A stretch of 64,000 bases of DNA. Source: Acanthosepion lycidas (taxonomy: Eukaryota > Mollusca > Cephalopoda > Sepiida > Sepiidae). The position numbers and the translations under genes were made by a program. The DNA lies in contig CAWVQA010000090.1 in assembly GCA_963932145.1 (NCBI GenBank), positions 7,501 through 71,500 of the forward strand. Reading direction: 5' to 3'. Below, piece after piece: positions 46,193 through 56,239 of this stretch. Every line of letters starts with the position of its first letter. Position 1 is the stretch's first letter. The notes under the pieces were generated by a model. That model made no database searches and was not told the origin of the DNA. It saw nothing but the letters and a program-made list of their open reading frames with translations.

Positions 46193-46569
46193 CTTACTGA
46201 TTATAATACTATTTACTCTGTCCTGTGAATATTTGCTAACTGATTAGATAACCATTTATTCTGACAAATCATTCTTTGGCTTCTAATTGATTATAATACT
46301 ATTTAATCTAATTAATATATTTATTTTTTTAACAGCATTTACTCTGTCAATTCAAGCTTTGGTTTCTAACTAATTAGATAACCATTTACTCTTTTGAATC
46401 TATATTTCGTTTAATCATTTAGACCACCTGTGACCTGTTGGGTCAACCTTGTGTTTACACTGTTTACATTTAGTTTCATGAAGAGTTTGAAAGTAGAGAT
46501 ATTTTAAAAATACATTTATTTGCAGTTATTGAAACATTAAAAGAATTGTCTGTTTGAAGAAATTTGAAT

Positions 46570-47113
46570 AAGTAATTGGAATGTCAAAATTTGGAGTGTT
46601 GGGATTCGATACAATAACAAAAGATATTGTTGCACGTTTGCGCGTAATTCGACCGTTTAGAATAATGAAACGATTTTCATTGAAAGAATAAAATTCAGTA
46701 GAAAAAACAACGTAGTTTCAACAAATGAACATTAATATAATGACAAGAATAAAAGCAATTTGTCATCGATTGTAATGTCTTTTTGTTTGGGTTAAAATTC
46801 TGAAATAAAATATAAATTGTCTTTGTTTGGGTTGTGAGAAATAATGAAGTATGTGCATTTGTGCGAAAAAATCAGCACGTGCGTGCCTGGTTCATAGTAA
46901 GGAAGATACAAGAGACAGAAATTTGTTTCTTACTGTAGACAGTGTTGCCGTAATCTGATGCGGTCTCTTTGAAATTTGTCAGCGTTGTCGCTTTTAGCAT
47001 GAGGTCGTGAAGTTCACAAGCGAGAGTGGCGCGGACCTTGATGACAGCTGTCCGTGTCCTGTTTCGGGCCGGATTTCGTGTTTTAAACACTTTCTCGTAA
47101 GAAAATCGGCACC
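46570..47113. mobile_element. Second copy of the probable LTR
   Basis: Matches the reverse complement of 14474-15030 in a long ordered series: CAAAATTTGGAGTGTTGGGA, GAATAAAATTCAGTAGAAAA, ACGTAGTTTCAACAAA, TTTTTGTTTGGGTT, CAGTGTTGCCGT and TTTCGGGCCGGATTTCGT. Ends are not clear. Old and non-coding. Confidence 0.6.
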
Positions 47114-47472
47114 ATCCCCCACTCCCTACACAATAATAAATTTACATCTTTCTTTTCCCAGCTCTCTATATATGACTTCTGGCAAACACACAAAATGCAA
47201 AGTTCACACAGTTTTACATAGCAATAAGATTGTTCAGTGGTTGATAAAACCACATAGTCTTCACATTTTTATTAACACTCTTACATAAATTTTATTAAAT
47301 ACGGTTGACCAATTGGGAATAAAAGAATAATTTAAAAGTTTTGGGGTCAAGTAACAACAAACTGGACACTGAAGTTTTCCGTTTGCAGGTGTTTGATGCC
47401 AATCACAGCTTGAAATGAGTGGAGTTCTGGACTGTCTGTTAGCAGGAATAGAATAAACCTTTTGATAATCCA
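47114..47472. other. Unassigned DNA
   Basis: A minus-strand frame (47261-47473) has no recognisable domain; it may be the eroded flank of the Tigger fragment. Confidence 0.4.
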
Positions 47473-47700
47473 TTAGTAAATTTCCTTTATGGCTCCTCCT
47501 CGTCTTCGTTCTTCCAAATCAACGAGCTGTTCATTTGTATGTTCTTCAGATTCTATGTTTAAAAACTCTTCGACATCTTCCACTTCATATTCCAAAGAAT
47601 ACTGACTTGCCAGTTTTATTATTTTCTCTTGAATTAGACGGCCATCACATAGGTCATTAAGTCGACAATGATCTGCATATGGGGAACTGTATTTGTGTTT
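47473..47700 (-). pseudogene. Tigger/pogo transposase fragment
   Basis: The minus frame has EKIIKLASQYSLEYEVEDVE then EFLNIESEEHTNEQLVDLEE. This is the acidic hinge near the end of Tigger/pogo (CENP-B-like) DDE transposases: a Leu-Ala-X5-Leu helix, Glu-Asp-Val-Glu-Glu-hydrophobic, then a Thr-Asn-Glu-X-Leu-X-X-Leu-Glu box. The HTH domains and catalytic core are not visible. Matching Tigger-type MITEs lie at 8528, 44573 and 48265. A host gene domesticated from Tigger is possible but unsupported. Confidence 0.55.
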
Positions 47701-47839
47701 TGCATTTCTCACCTGTCGTGGCATTATTTTCACATTTCATTTCTTTATGGATGGCCTTTCCCAGTTTTTGTGCAAACCATCACAAATGAGACACAAAATG
47801 GGATAATTTATCTGGTCATTCAAAGAGCGAAAGGATCCG

Positions 47840-47960
47840 TTATTTGGTTACATATGCCTGATGGGATACAGCACTTAAAATATGTAGTTCTTTTTTGTTT
47901 TTTGCTGCAATCTCTGATGGACATAATTATTAAAAGGAAATTTTGGAGAGCCATGATTTA
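47840..47960 (+). repeat. RTE-type LINE 3'-end monomer
   Basis: CATATGCCTGATGGGATACA, GCACTTAAAATATGTAG, ATTATTAAAAGGAAATTTTG and GAGAGCCATGATT are in the same order as the tandem monomers at 53390 and 53970. Confidence 0.55.
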
Positions 47961-47984
47961 AGTAACCACTCATGGATCACATAG

Positions 47985-49620
47985 GCCATAACAAACTGAC
48001 TTTTATTAGTAGTGAACAAAGCTAAATAAATGTTAGAATAAATCATTTACTGAGTCCGTGTTAAGTTACATGTCAACCTTTTTGGATTTTTTCTGATTTC
48101 AGATATTTTTAAGAGAGTTTTAACCATAAATAGAAAACCCTATTTGCCAAACTCTGTGTGTGTGTGAGAGGGAGAAAGCGAGAAACTTACCCATCTCAAT
48201 GTTTCAGCTTTTGTTAATTCTTCAGTCTAACTGGGGGAAAATCAACTAGATCTAGCAGCAGATACAGTGTAATCCGGATATAAGAGAGATTTTCTCTGGT
48301 CCCAAATTAGAGCCATACTTCCCTAAACAAAATAGACCAAACTCGGATATAAGAGAAACCCGGATATAAGAGACTTCTGTTCCGGTCCCGACAACTCTCT
48401 TATATCCGGGTTACACTGTAGTTAATTTGGCAACCTTGGACTGTCTATAATTTGTCGGATTGTATCTATCATTCACTGATACCTCACACATTTCATGTTT
48501 TTTGGAAGATCAAAAATAAATTTAATACGGTTTCATGCTTGCTACATTATGGATTTAAGAAATGAAAAATTGATAAACTCTAAATTACTTTGGATAAACG
48601 CTGATTTCATTAAATTTTGTTAGTACAAAAAGAAAAGCAACATAGATATTGAAAAACTGTGTTTGAAAACAATAATCATACTATACATAATAAGCACCAT
48701 TCTGGGAGTGAGGGAGGGTTGAAGACGGTAACGATGCCACTACTCTTGTATTTGGTACTCAAGAGTACAATTTCTGTAGTCTCATGGTAAAAAAAAACTA
48801 GAGGGGCCATAATTCCTGAAACATATAAGAAGATACAACCATTGTCATATCTAATGGCTGCCAATGCCCACTTGTTGATTGGATCAGATGAATCTGACTT
48901 TTGATTTTTATTGAACAAAGATAAATGCTAGAACAAATCATTCACAGAGTCCATGTTAAGTTACTAAATACATGTTGATCTTGTTTGCTATAAAGTTAAC
49001 AGGAAATTAATTTTTTTTTTCCGATACTTTGAAAGGTAGTTTTCAATATATAAAACTTCAACACCACCAAGCAGACCCTAAACCTATACCAATGCTGATG
49101 GGTGGTCATAACCTCAAAGAGTCTCCTTGCTGAAAACATCTACTGGATCTACGTATATTAGTGTCATCATAAATCAGGCTGGAAGAATGCTTGGTTCATT
49201 GTTTCACTCTAGAAATTTTTCCACTTTTTTTTTATATAATTCTAATAAACCTTGAACAAAACAATAATGCTGTAGTAGAGAAAATTATCTAAGTAATAAG
49301 TGCACCATACCAAATCCACAACATGCTAGGGAGTGGAGCTTAAAGAGAATAACTGTGCCAGCACTTATATTTGGTACTCAAGATACCTAAAAAAACTAGA
49401 GAGGCCATTTCCTGAATCATATCTTATGATATTACCACTACCATATCTGATGATTGCCCACTTGTTATCTGCATAATTGTTGATAGTTGTACATAACTTG
49501 AACAATATTGAGTGGTCTCTTGGCAACAAACAGCACTGATCCAGTAACAAGAAACCAGCCAAGATAAATGGAGCCTACCTGTGTCGCATAATATTTTGTA
49601 CCAAATACAAATGCTATCTG
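47985..49620 (+). repeat. Cluster of an unnamed interspersed repeat
   Basis: Three partial copies (47985-48110, 48690-49070, 49265-49620) share GGCCATAATTCCTGAA, ACCATTGTCATATCTAATGG, GCCCACTTGTTG and AATCATTCACAGAGTCCATG; further pieces lie at 50590-50720 and 51510-51690. No coding frame is kept, and the family may be the middle of a LINE. A Tigger-type MITE sits at 48265-48418. Confidence 0.6.
48265..48418. mobile_element. Tigger/pogo-type MITE, complete
   Basis: CAGTGTAATCCGGATATAAG at the left and its complement at the right end, TA on both sides. The interior TTTCTCTGGTCCCAAATTAG and ATAGACCAAAC is shared with 44573-44721. 154 bp. Confidence 0.85.
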
Positions 49621-49764
49621 AAACAGTCATGCTGGTGAGAAGTTTTTAACTTATAAAATAAGTTTGCTGGTTTACAGAAATTTTCTGACATGAATTTTTA
49701 TAAACAGTGAAACCTCAACTTAAGGAATGAACCATGAATCACATGGACCATAAAAATTTGACTT

Positions 49765-50590
49765 TTGATTTTTCTGGTCACATCCAATGCCTCAAAAACC
49801 AAAGTAGTAGCCTTGTACCATCACAGATCAAACCCAGAACTTTCACCAATCATGATGAATAAATGGTCCCTAAGAGAGGCCCCTTGCCTTGAGCATCTAC
49901 TGGGATTTAAACTCAACACAGACCTCAAGTGGAACACATACATACATTCCATCACTAAAGATGCTAGGAAAATGTTCAGTTTCCTGTACGACAAATACCT
50001 GACACCTCCTGGCATCCTTTACTTTTTACAAGGGCTCCGACCAGACTGAAAATGGAGTGTTGCAGCTATATGTGCTCCTATACCAGGAGCAGTGTTAAAC
50101 TATATATACCATACCAGGAGCAGTGTTGCAGCTATATATGCGGAAATAGCAGGGGGCATCCCAGTCTCCACTTTCCAAAACACGTCCATGTCCTTGTGGG
50201 CGACATATTATTTTCCACTTTGTAACCTCTTCCTTACAGATGAGACATTGCAAGCCTCTGACTGCTCTATTGCTATTTCCATGGAGAGTTCAGATGAACC
50301 AGTCCTAATCATCAATCTAGGAGCCTCTATACCATGCACATTGTAATGAACCATTCTCTCCATATTCCCCCAGTGAGATGCAAGTTCCACTCAAGCAACT
50401 TCTTCCACAAATCACTGCCTTATAGAACTGACTCCAATGAGTCTGCTTCTTCCATCATTACACTCTTAACCTTTTCAAGTCTAGATTTAACCGTTATCTT
50501 ACATACATATCCACATAAGCTGTGCCTATTACTCTGTAACCCTCTAACGCAAGTGGCCCCCTCAGCCTTGTACAGGATGAAAAAAAGTTA
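49765..50590 (+). pseudogene. Jockey/CR1-group LINE, post-RT region
   Basis: The first frame (49765-50049) reads LREAPCLEHLLGFKLNTDLK then WNTYIHSITKDARKMFSFLY, the segment after the RT thumb in which a LGL.F...LKW box precedes an IAK.A..... LYRS..LTP box. Later frames give QVRCKFHSSNFFHKSLPY-like and SSLDLTVILHTY pieces of the terminal domain. A short duplication (TATACCAGGAGCAGTGTT at 50078 and 50108) lies in the middle. Stops and shifts throughout. Confidence 0.75.
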
Positions 50591-50929
50591 TGTAAATAGT
50601 AAAACAAATCATTAACTGAGTTTGTGTTATGAAGTATATGTCAACCTTGTTAGTCATGTTACCTGAAAATAAAAAAATATTCTGATATGTTTTTGTTTTT
50701 TTCACTATATAAAACTTCATCACCACCAAGCAGATCCTAAACCTGTGCCAATCCTGATGAGTGCAAAAGGCTGATAAATCATAAAAAACAAATCTATCAA
50801 TCAACAATTTTTATATAACACTAATAAACCATGAACAAAATAATAATGCTGTAGAGAAAACAGCATAGAGTACAATTTGTGTCATTTGATGGTAAAACAT
50901 GAGCGGGATCATAATGTACTCTATTTACA

Positions 50930-51480
50930 ATATTGTTCTCATCTTTGTCACCGTATTTATTACGTTTCAGCTGTTGTACGCTCTGGCCTTTTTCAGGTGG
51001 TTGGAATGTCGAACTGAAACCTTTATTTCACTCACTGGGGTAGACTGTTCTAGTTCCACATGCCATGTTTAATGGATGTCAGTTATCTCTTGTTAATTCA
51101 ACTCTCTGTCTTAACCGGGTATTGAACTCACACTCTTTGGGTCCTGTCACTGGATCTAACTATTACTATCACTTTTCTCTGGCACTCCTTATAATAACAA
51201 CAAAAACTGCAATATGAGCTCTGGTAAAAACATGAAATGATAACAGCAAAAATTGCAATATGAGCACTGGTAAAAAAATGATTGCTGAAGACATTAAGTT
51301 TATAATATCCAGAAATTCATACATAGATGTCCTCAAGGACACATGGCACAGTGGATAAGTCTTAATCAGTTCGACATTCCAACCACCTGAAGAAGGCCGG
51401 AGCGTACAACAGCTAAAACATTGTCATAAATATAGTGACAAAGATAAGGACAATAGTCTGAATAATGTAAATACTGTACA
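50930..51480. repeat. Fold-back element with 100-bp arms
   Basis: The left arm (about 50930-51035) and the reverse complement of 51365-51480 share CATCTTTGTCAC, CAGCTGTTGTACGCTC, TTTTTCAGGTGGTTGGAATG and TCGAACTGA, about 85% alike. A 330-bp centre holds a tandem doublet of CAAAAACTGCAATATGAGCT-like sequence at about 51200-51280. A related, tighter fold-back lies at 54400-54660. Confidence 0.7.
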
Positions 51481-51717
51481 TAATACTTCATCTCAGAAAT
51501 ATAGACAGACACTGTGGGATCATAATACCTGATTCATATATGACAACCATTGCCATATAACATGGCTACCCACTTGTTGTCTGTGCGATTATTTATAAGA
51601 ACTTAACACGGACTAAATACATGTCAACCTTGTTAGCTGGAAATGAACAATGCTGCCGATTTCAGATATAGTAATTCTCCAAGCGTAGCTTAGATGTGGC
51701 ATAAGGCCGAAAGTATG

Positions 51718-51804
51718 GGGCACCCAGTGAGGATGAAACTCACTATTCAGTCATAAATGTTTTAGTGAGTCAAACTTGCTAACCGTTACACCACGCAGGT
51801 GCCC
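51718..51804 (-). repeat. tRNA-like SINE head (87 nt)
   Basis: On the minus strand, GGGCACC at the start pairs with GGTGCCC at the end, TGTAACGGTTAGCAAG is an A box, and GTGAG-TTTCATC-CTCAC is a T arm. The 87-nt length has an oversized anticodon/variable region. A second, 5'-truncated copy at 51852-51906 keeps a perfect GCGAG-TTCGATC-CTCAC T arm. Two copies 130 bp apart sharing 3' flanks (GCCGAAAGTATGGG / GCTGAAAGTAGGGG) point to a SINE, not a working tRNA gene. Confidence 0.6.
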
Positions 51805-51904
51805 ATTGATTTTCCAAGCATAGCTTAGATGTGGCACTAGGCTGAAAGTAGGGGGCACCCAGTGAGGATCGAACTCGCTACTCAGTTGTAATTGTTCTAG
51901 TGAG

Positions 51905-52037
51905 AACTGATTTCAGATATATAGATTGTTTTACCCCAAGGTTATTTCTGCAAAAGAGTATGCAATAGGCTAGGCTGAAATTTGAACTGTTCACCAATTT
52001 AACTATCCACACATTCCCTTTAATCAATTTACCCATA
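51905..52037. other. Short spacer
   Basis: Nothing recognised. Confidence 0.3.
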
Positions 52038-52640
52038 ATGCATTATTATTGCAAAATTATTAGCAATGCTGGAAGAATAGTTGGTTCCTTGGATCGCTAC
52101 AGAAAATACCTTATGCCTTCGACCATTCTTTATCGTTACAAGAGTCTGATCAAACCAAGAATGAAGTATTGCTGTCATATCTATACTGGTGCTGTTCAAT
52201 TCTTACTGGCAAACCTCGACAGAGTCCAAAGCACTTACATGGCCTTGTCGGTGATGAATTATTCCCTACCCTGCAACCTTTATTCCACAGATGAAATGTT
52301 GCCAGCTTTTCACTACTTTATTGCTATTACAAAGGCAGATGTTTGGATAAATTACATTCTTTAGTGCCACTAGTTTGGGCGTTCACAGCTAGGACCCACC
52401 ATGCTGGGTTTATGGTGGCAAACCATCTCCATTCCCTTCATGTTCAACTCAGACAGCTCCTTCCCCAGAACTATTACTTTGTGAAACAGACTCCTGAGAG
52501 AATGCTGCCCTATCATCTACAATCCTGATTTCTTTATGTCCAAGGTCAACCAATATCTATCCTATGCATCCTCATGATACAACCTTACAATCTTACCCTG
52601 TAAACTTCTAGCCTGAGTGGCTCTTGGGCCTTGCATTGAG
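52038..52640 (+). pseudogene. Jockey/CR1-group LINE, post-RT region
   Basis: The frame at 52038-52364 reads AGRIVGSLDRYRKYLMPSTI, LYRYKSLIKPRMKYCCHIYT, ANLDRVQSTYMALSVM and further, the conserved stretch between the thumb and the terminal domain. The tail continues in other frames (LRECCPIIYN, KVNQYLSYASS). Several breaks; no 5' part. Confidence 0.8.
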
Positions 52641-53109
52641 TGAACTATCAATAAGAAAAAATGGAAACAGTGTGTCAAGGAGAGAAAAGTAAAGAATGTG
52701 AGAGAGACACTTATCTCAATCCTTTGAGTTGTTTAATGTGTAACCAATGTTGCTTGTTTATTGTAAACAAATGTTCTCTGTAATCTTCAGGTGAGGGCAT
52801 TGAAAAAAATTTCTGGAAACCAATTCTAGTCTGTACATGCATAGATACAGCTTAATCACTTGAGATATACTTTGGATCAAATTGATAAGTTTTTTTGTTC
52901 TGTGCTAATCATTATTAAATTTACTTACCGCATACCTTTTAGATTTACTCCTGTCTTAATAAGTGTACTTGTTCAATGAGGTCAAATTGGCAGTTGAACA
53001 AAAAAAAAAAAAATGAACTACATTCTGTTGTTACCAGGGTCAAAAAACAGCCTGTTAATTTAACAACTCCAAAGTGAAATGGCTCTTTATTAATCATCAG
53101 AGGTGACCC
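52641..53109. other. Unassigned DNA
   Basis: No feature recognised apart from a 13-bp A tract near 53000. Confidence 0.4.
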
Positions 53110-53430
53110 ATTTTTGCATTCCAGTATGGTTGATGCTAGACCCCAGGAGAGTGATTTATTGTGCTTCCTCAAGCTAATATTTTCTGTTAGCATGCAATGG
53201 AAAGATTACACTGATTCAATTGCTAGGTCTGCTGCTAGGAAAGTTGGTTCATGTGTTGAGCTAGACTTATTTTTCTTGTCGGAACCTATTTCCTATGTTT
53301 ATAAGTATACCATTCATCCATGCTTAGAATATTGCTGTCACATAATGTCTGGTGCTCCTGCTATATATTTAGAGATTCTTGATAAAATCCAGAGAAGAAT
53401 TGCCCATATCCTGAAAGGACACAGCACATA
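53110..53430 (+). pseudogene. Jockey-group LINE piece fused to an RTE end
   Basis: One open frame of 105 codons. It reads WKDYTDSIARSAARKVGS, PCLEYCCHIMSGAPAIYLEI and LDKIQRRI, matching the Jockey-group post-RT region just before where 1525-1978 begins (RRICNIIG). It then passes without a break into AHILKGHST, the end of RTE ORFs in this genome. The fusion keeps frame. Confidence 0.65.
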
Positions 53431-53520
53431 AAAGAAGTATTTAGTTCTTTTTATTTCCTTACAGCTTTCTATGATTAGCATTATTAAAAAGGAAATTGTG
53501 GAGATCCGTGATTGTGTAGC
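53390..53520 (+). repeat. RTE-type LINE 3'-end monomer
   Basis: TTGCCCATATCCTGAAAGGA, CACAGCACATAAAAGAAGTA, TTCTATGATTAGCATTATTA and GGAAATTGTGGAGATCCGTG: one full and one started monomer of the roughly 100-110-bp family. Confidence 0.65.
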
Positions 53521-53969
53521 AATACATGTCAGCTAAAGTCTTGTTAAATTGATAAACAGCAGAACCTGTCCCAAAACTTGATATGGAACATTTACTTTCA
53601 ATTATAGTTATCAGTAAGTGAAGTCAACTTCAAGAGTAAGAGGCTCAGACTGAGAGAAAGTCATGGAAGGAAGATTAATTACTTCTTTTAGATGATAAGA
53701 CAAAGAAAATTGTTATCTATAAAACTGACCATCCCGCAAAAGGGTTCACAGAAGGAACAAAGCAAAGATGGACACTGAACTGTGCACCTCCCCACTCACT
53801 TACAGCAGTAAGTTACAAACCAAGAATAAAATTTAGTTTATTGCTAGAAATTGTTTTATTCTTCACTCGTGGGTAACGATCTGGCCAAAGGGTAATTTTT
53901 AAGCTACAAATGTTTGACTAGAAGAAACTGCACCCTATCAATGAACCTTGTCTGGTCTGAGCTGCAATG
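53521..53969. other. Unassigned DNA
   Basis: Nothing recognised. Confidence 0.4.
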
Positions 53970-54235
53970 CAACAATTGCCCATATCCTGAAAGGAAATGA
54001 CAGATAAAAGAAGTATATAGTTATTTTTATTTCCTTTTAGCTATGATTACCACATTTATTAAAAAAGAAAATTGTGGAGAGCTGTGATTGCCCATATCCT
54101 GAAGGGGCCTGACACATAAAAGAAGGATATAATTATTATTTCCTACAGCTTTCTGTGATTAGCATGATTATTATGAGGAAATCGTAGAGAGCGGTGATTA
54201 TCCACGTCCTAAAGGAACAATCACAGATTGCAATC
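53970..54235 (+). repeat. Tandem RTE 3'-end monomers (about 2.5 units)
   Basis: Units of about 105 bp repeat GCCCATATCCTGAA, ACAGATAAAAGAAGTATA, TTATTTCC..TAGC, a TTATTAAAAAAGAAAA stretch and TGTGGAGAGCTGTGATTG. Units are 75-80% alike. Confidence 0.65.
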
Positions 54236-54399
54236 ATAATCAGAAAATTAGTAAAGACAGAAAAAAAAACTGAATTTGGATAAAATGCTTTAATTTAGTT
54301 TCTTTCACAGCATCAAAAAGCAAAAATACCTAGAAAATAGTTTCTTTGGGTTAAAAAGAAAAGCACCTTTTCATAATATAACATCATCTAAACCTTATT

Positions 54400-54660
54400 T
54401 ACATGCAGACTATTGTCCTAATTTTGTTGTTATCACAACTTTTCAGCTGTTGTACCTCCAGGTCTTCATCAGGTGATTGTTGCTCCAGGTAACCTTCAAG
54501 GAATTTCAAACATTTTATTTAATCTATAGGGTAAATAAAAGATTCAGTTTGAAATTCCCTTAAGATTACCTAGATCAACAAACACCTGATGAGGGCCAGA
54601 TGGCCCAACAATTGAAATGCTGTGATAATAATAAGAAAGGTGAGGACAATAATCTACATG
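54400..54660. repeat. Compact fold-back element with about 115-bp arms
   Basis: The left arm (GACTATTGTCCTAATTTTGT, TCAGCTGTTGTACCTCCAGG, CATCAGGTGATTGTTG, GGAATTTCAAAC) is repeated in inverted orientation on the right (GTTTGAAATTCCCTTAAG, CAACAAACACCTGATGAGGG, AGGACAATAATCTACATG). Only about 33 bp separate the arms. Confidence 0.75.
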
Positions 54661-54830
54661 TAATTAATGGTAATTCCTCATCCCAGAAATTATCTGTCAT
54701 GAACCCGATGAAATCCAACAATGAAGAGTGACAATAACAAAGATGAGGATATTAACTTGAGTACAAATTATGATAATTGGTTATCCCAGAATTTTTGACA
54801 GAATTCATTAACTAAACAAGAATGATTTCT

Positions 54831-55441
54831 TTATACTGCAATAGAAAATTCCTCTGACTGCTGACTTGAAACTTGATCCTGTGGAAATTTACGAATGTTC
54901 GTGGAATTTGTATCTGAAACAGAAAGCAGATGATCTTGTTTCATCAAATCAGGTTGTTCAATATGAATCTCGTGCGAAAGCTCTGATTGAAGCTCTTCAG
55001 ATGCTAACTCAGGACTGACTCCAGCACCCAGTTGTTGATCACTTTGCAAAAGCATTCTCAAAAGCCTTTCGGCTTGTTGATGCTGTTTATTGAGTTCTTC
55101 AATTTGAGTAAGCATAACTGAACGACTCATTTCTTCATTTCCATTATTAGAATCGGTGTCTTCACCAAATTCTTCTGTTAGTTCAGAATGTAATGGAACA
55201 TTTTCAACATCATTTGACTGACAGTTAATTATGCTTTGAGGATTGGAATTCAGAACAGAAGGGGAAAGGTTCTGCGATTGACCAAGTTGTATGGGTTTTG
55301 GAATGGCAATATCTGTGACATGTTGTTTGGGAAGAGCTTGGTGCACTGAAGCTTGAATGGAAGGAACTTTTTGAGGCTGGCCAACATGGGATGGTGTATT
55401 CAGAGCAAGCTCTTCAATGCCAACCAGTGATAACTGCTGTC
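54831..55441 (-). CDS. Terminal exon of an unrecognised host protein
   Basis: The best host-gene candidate. A minus-strand frame of 202 codons runs from a splice acceptor at 55441 (AATCTCTCTCTTTCAG just upstream) to a TAA at 54831-54833. The exon starts in the middle of a codon. The protein end is polar and rich in Gln, Ser, Asn and Glu, reading LSLVGIEELALNTPSHVGQP near its start, an acidic stretch EEFGEDTDSNNGNEE, a likely coiled coil IEELNKQHQQAERLLRMLLQ, then a Glu-rich low-complexity tail ending EEFSIAV. Codon use is balanced, unlike neighbouring repeats. The layout resembles the disordered C-terminus of a nuclear regulator, but the protein is not recognised. Upstream exons lie beyond this window or were not found. 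The 3' UTR may run into the fold-back element. Confidence 0.7.
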
Positions 55442-55769
55442 CTGAAAGAGAGAGATTTGTATTAAATATTTAAACAAATTAACCTTTTTACATTAAAGAA
55501 ATCTTTTTGGCTAATCAATAAGTTGATTGAAACAGAAATATAATGTGAACATTGCTTGTTTTAACTTAGAATCTTTTAACAAAAGCATTAAATATCTTTC
55601 TTTGGCAAATGTACACAGTTATCCATTTGTATTAGAAATAGATTTGTTTCCAGTCAGTTATGTGCCATGCGTGATACACGCATAAGTGATCATGTATATT
55701 TGGTACATGACTGACGAAGCAGATGTTTTCCTGCAGTAGGTTGTCATTTCTTTCCATGGTAGACCATTT
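55442..55769 (-). other. Intron of the host gene, 3' part
   Basis: Minus-strand intron sequence ending in the acceptor at 55442-55443; AT-rich, with no exon seen upstream. Confidence 0.5.
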
Positions 55770-55925
55770 GCCATCCAAGAGCAATTGAGAAAGAGGAATC
55801 ATAGAGCCGAGTTTGAATGCCAGCCGAATCCATTACATTCACTTACGTGCTAATACCCTTGCGAAAGGTATGAATCCACTTCTCCCCCCAGCTATGGGTA
55901 AATAACAGGACAGACTTGGTTTACC
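55770..55925 (+). mobile_element. tRNA-derived SINE copy
   Basis: GAGCCGAGTTTGAATGCCAG (decayed B box), ATTACATTCACTTACGTGCT, AATACCCTTGCGAAAGGTAT and CCCAGCTATGGGTAAATA. It is colinear with 6413-6660 without the MITE, giving the empty-site version of that insertion. Confidence 0.65.
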
Positions 55926-55984
55926 AAATATTTAACGCTGAAGGAAGGTGGGGTGGTAAAAAGATTTGTATTTACTAGTCACAA

Positions 55985-56235
55985 CTACCTTCTTAAAATT
56001 ACTGATTTTCTTTTTTTGACAAATAACACAAAGATAAGACAGAATGCATGGTTATCAGCAAAAGGGAACAGACCAAAATTGAAATTACAAATCGGGGATA
56101 CCAGAATCAAACAAGTACAAACATTTGAATATCTGGGAAGTGGTCTAACACAAAGTGCAACACTGAGATTCAAAGACGTATTGGGATAGCCAAAGATGCA
56201 TTCCAAAAACTAAGCAGAGTATTAAGAGCCGAAGG
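55985..56235 (+). pseudogene. RTE-type LINE fragment
   Basis: The frame reads TKIRQNAWLSAKGNRPKLKL, QIGDTRIKQVQTFEYLGSGL and TQSATL, then in another frame RIGIAKDAFQKLSRVL. This is the region just after the RT active site in RTE LINEs (IGD.RIKQV..F.YLGS; R..IAK.AF.KL). It is cut off by the fossil pol at about 56240. Confidence 0.75.
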
Positions 56236-56239
56236 GATC

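Larger units (their letters stand above)
44980..46430. repeat. Degenerate 45-50-bp tandem array
   Basis: Loose repeats of ACTGATTATAACACTATTTA plus CTCTGTCCAATCAATCTTTG and GTTTCTA run across the region. Inside it a 63-bp version was sharply amplified (45098-45640) and a SINE was inserted (45715-46192). Confidence 0.75.

Noticed and set aside
51718-51804. Functional tRNA gene
   Set aside because: Length, poor anticodon arm and a second truncated copy nearby fit a SINE head better.
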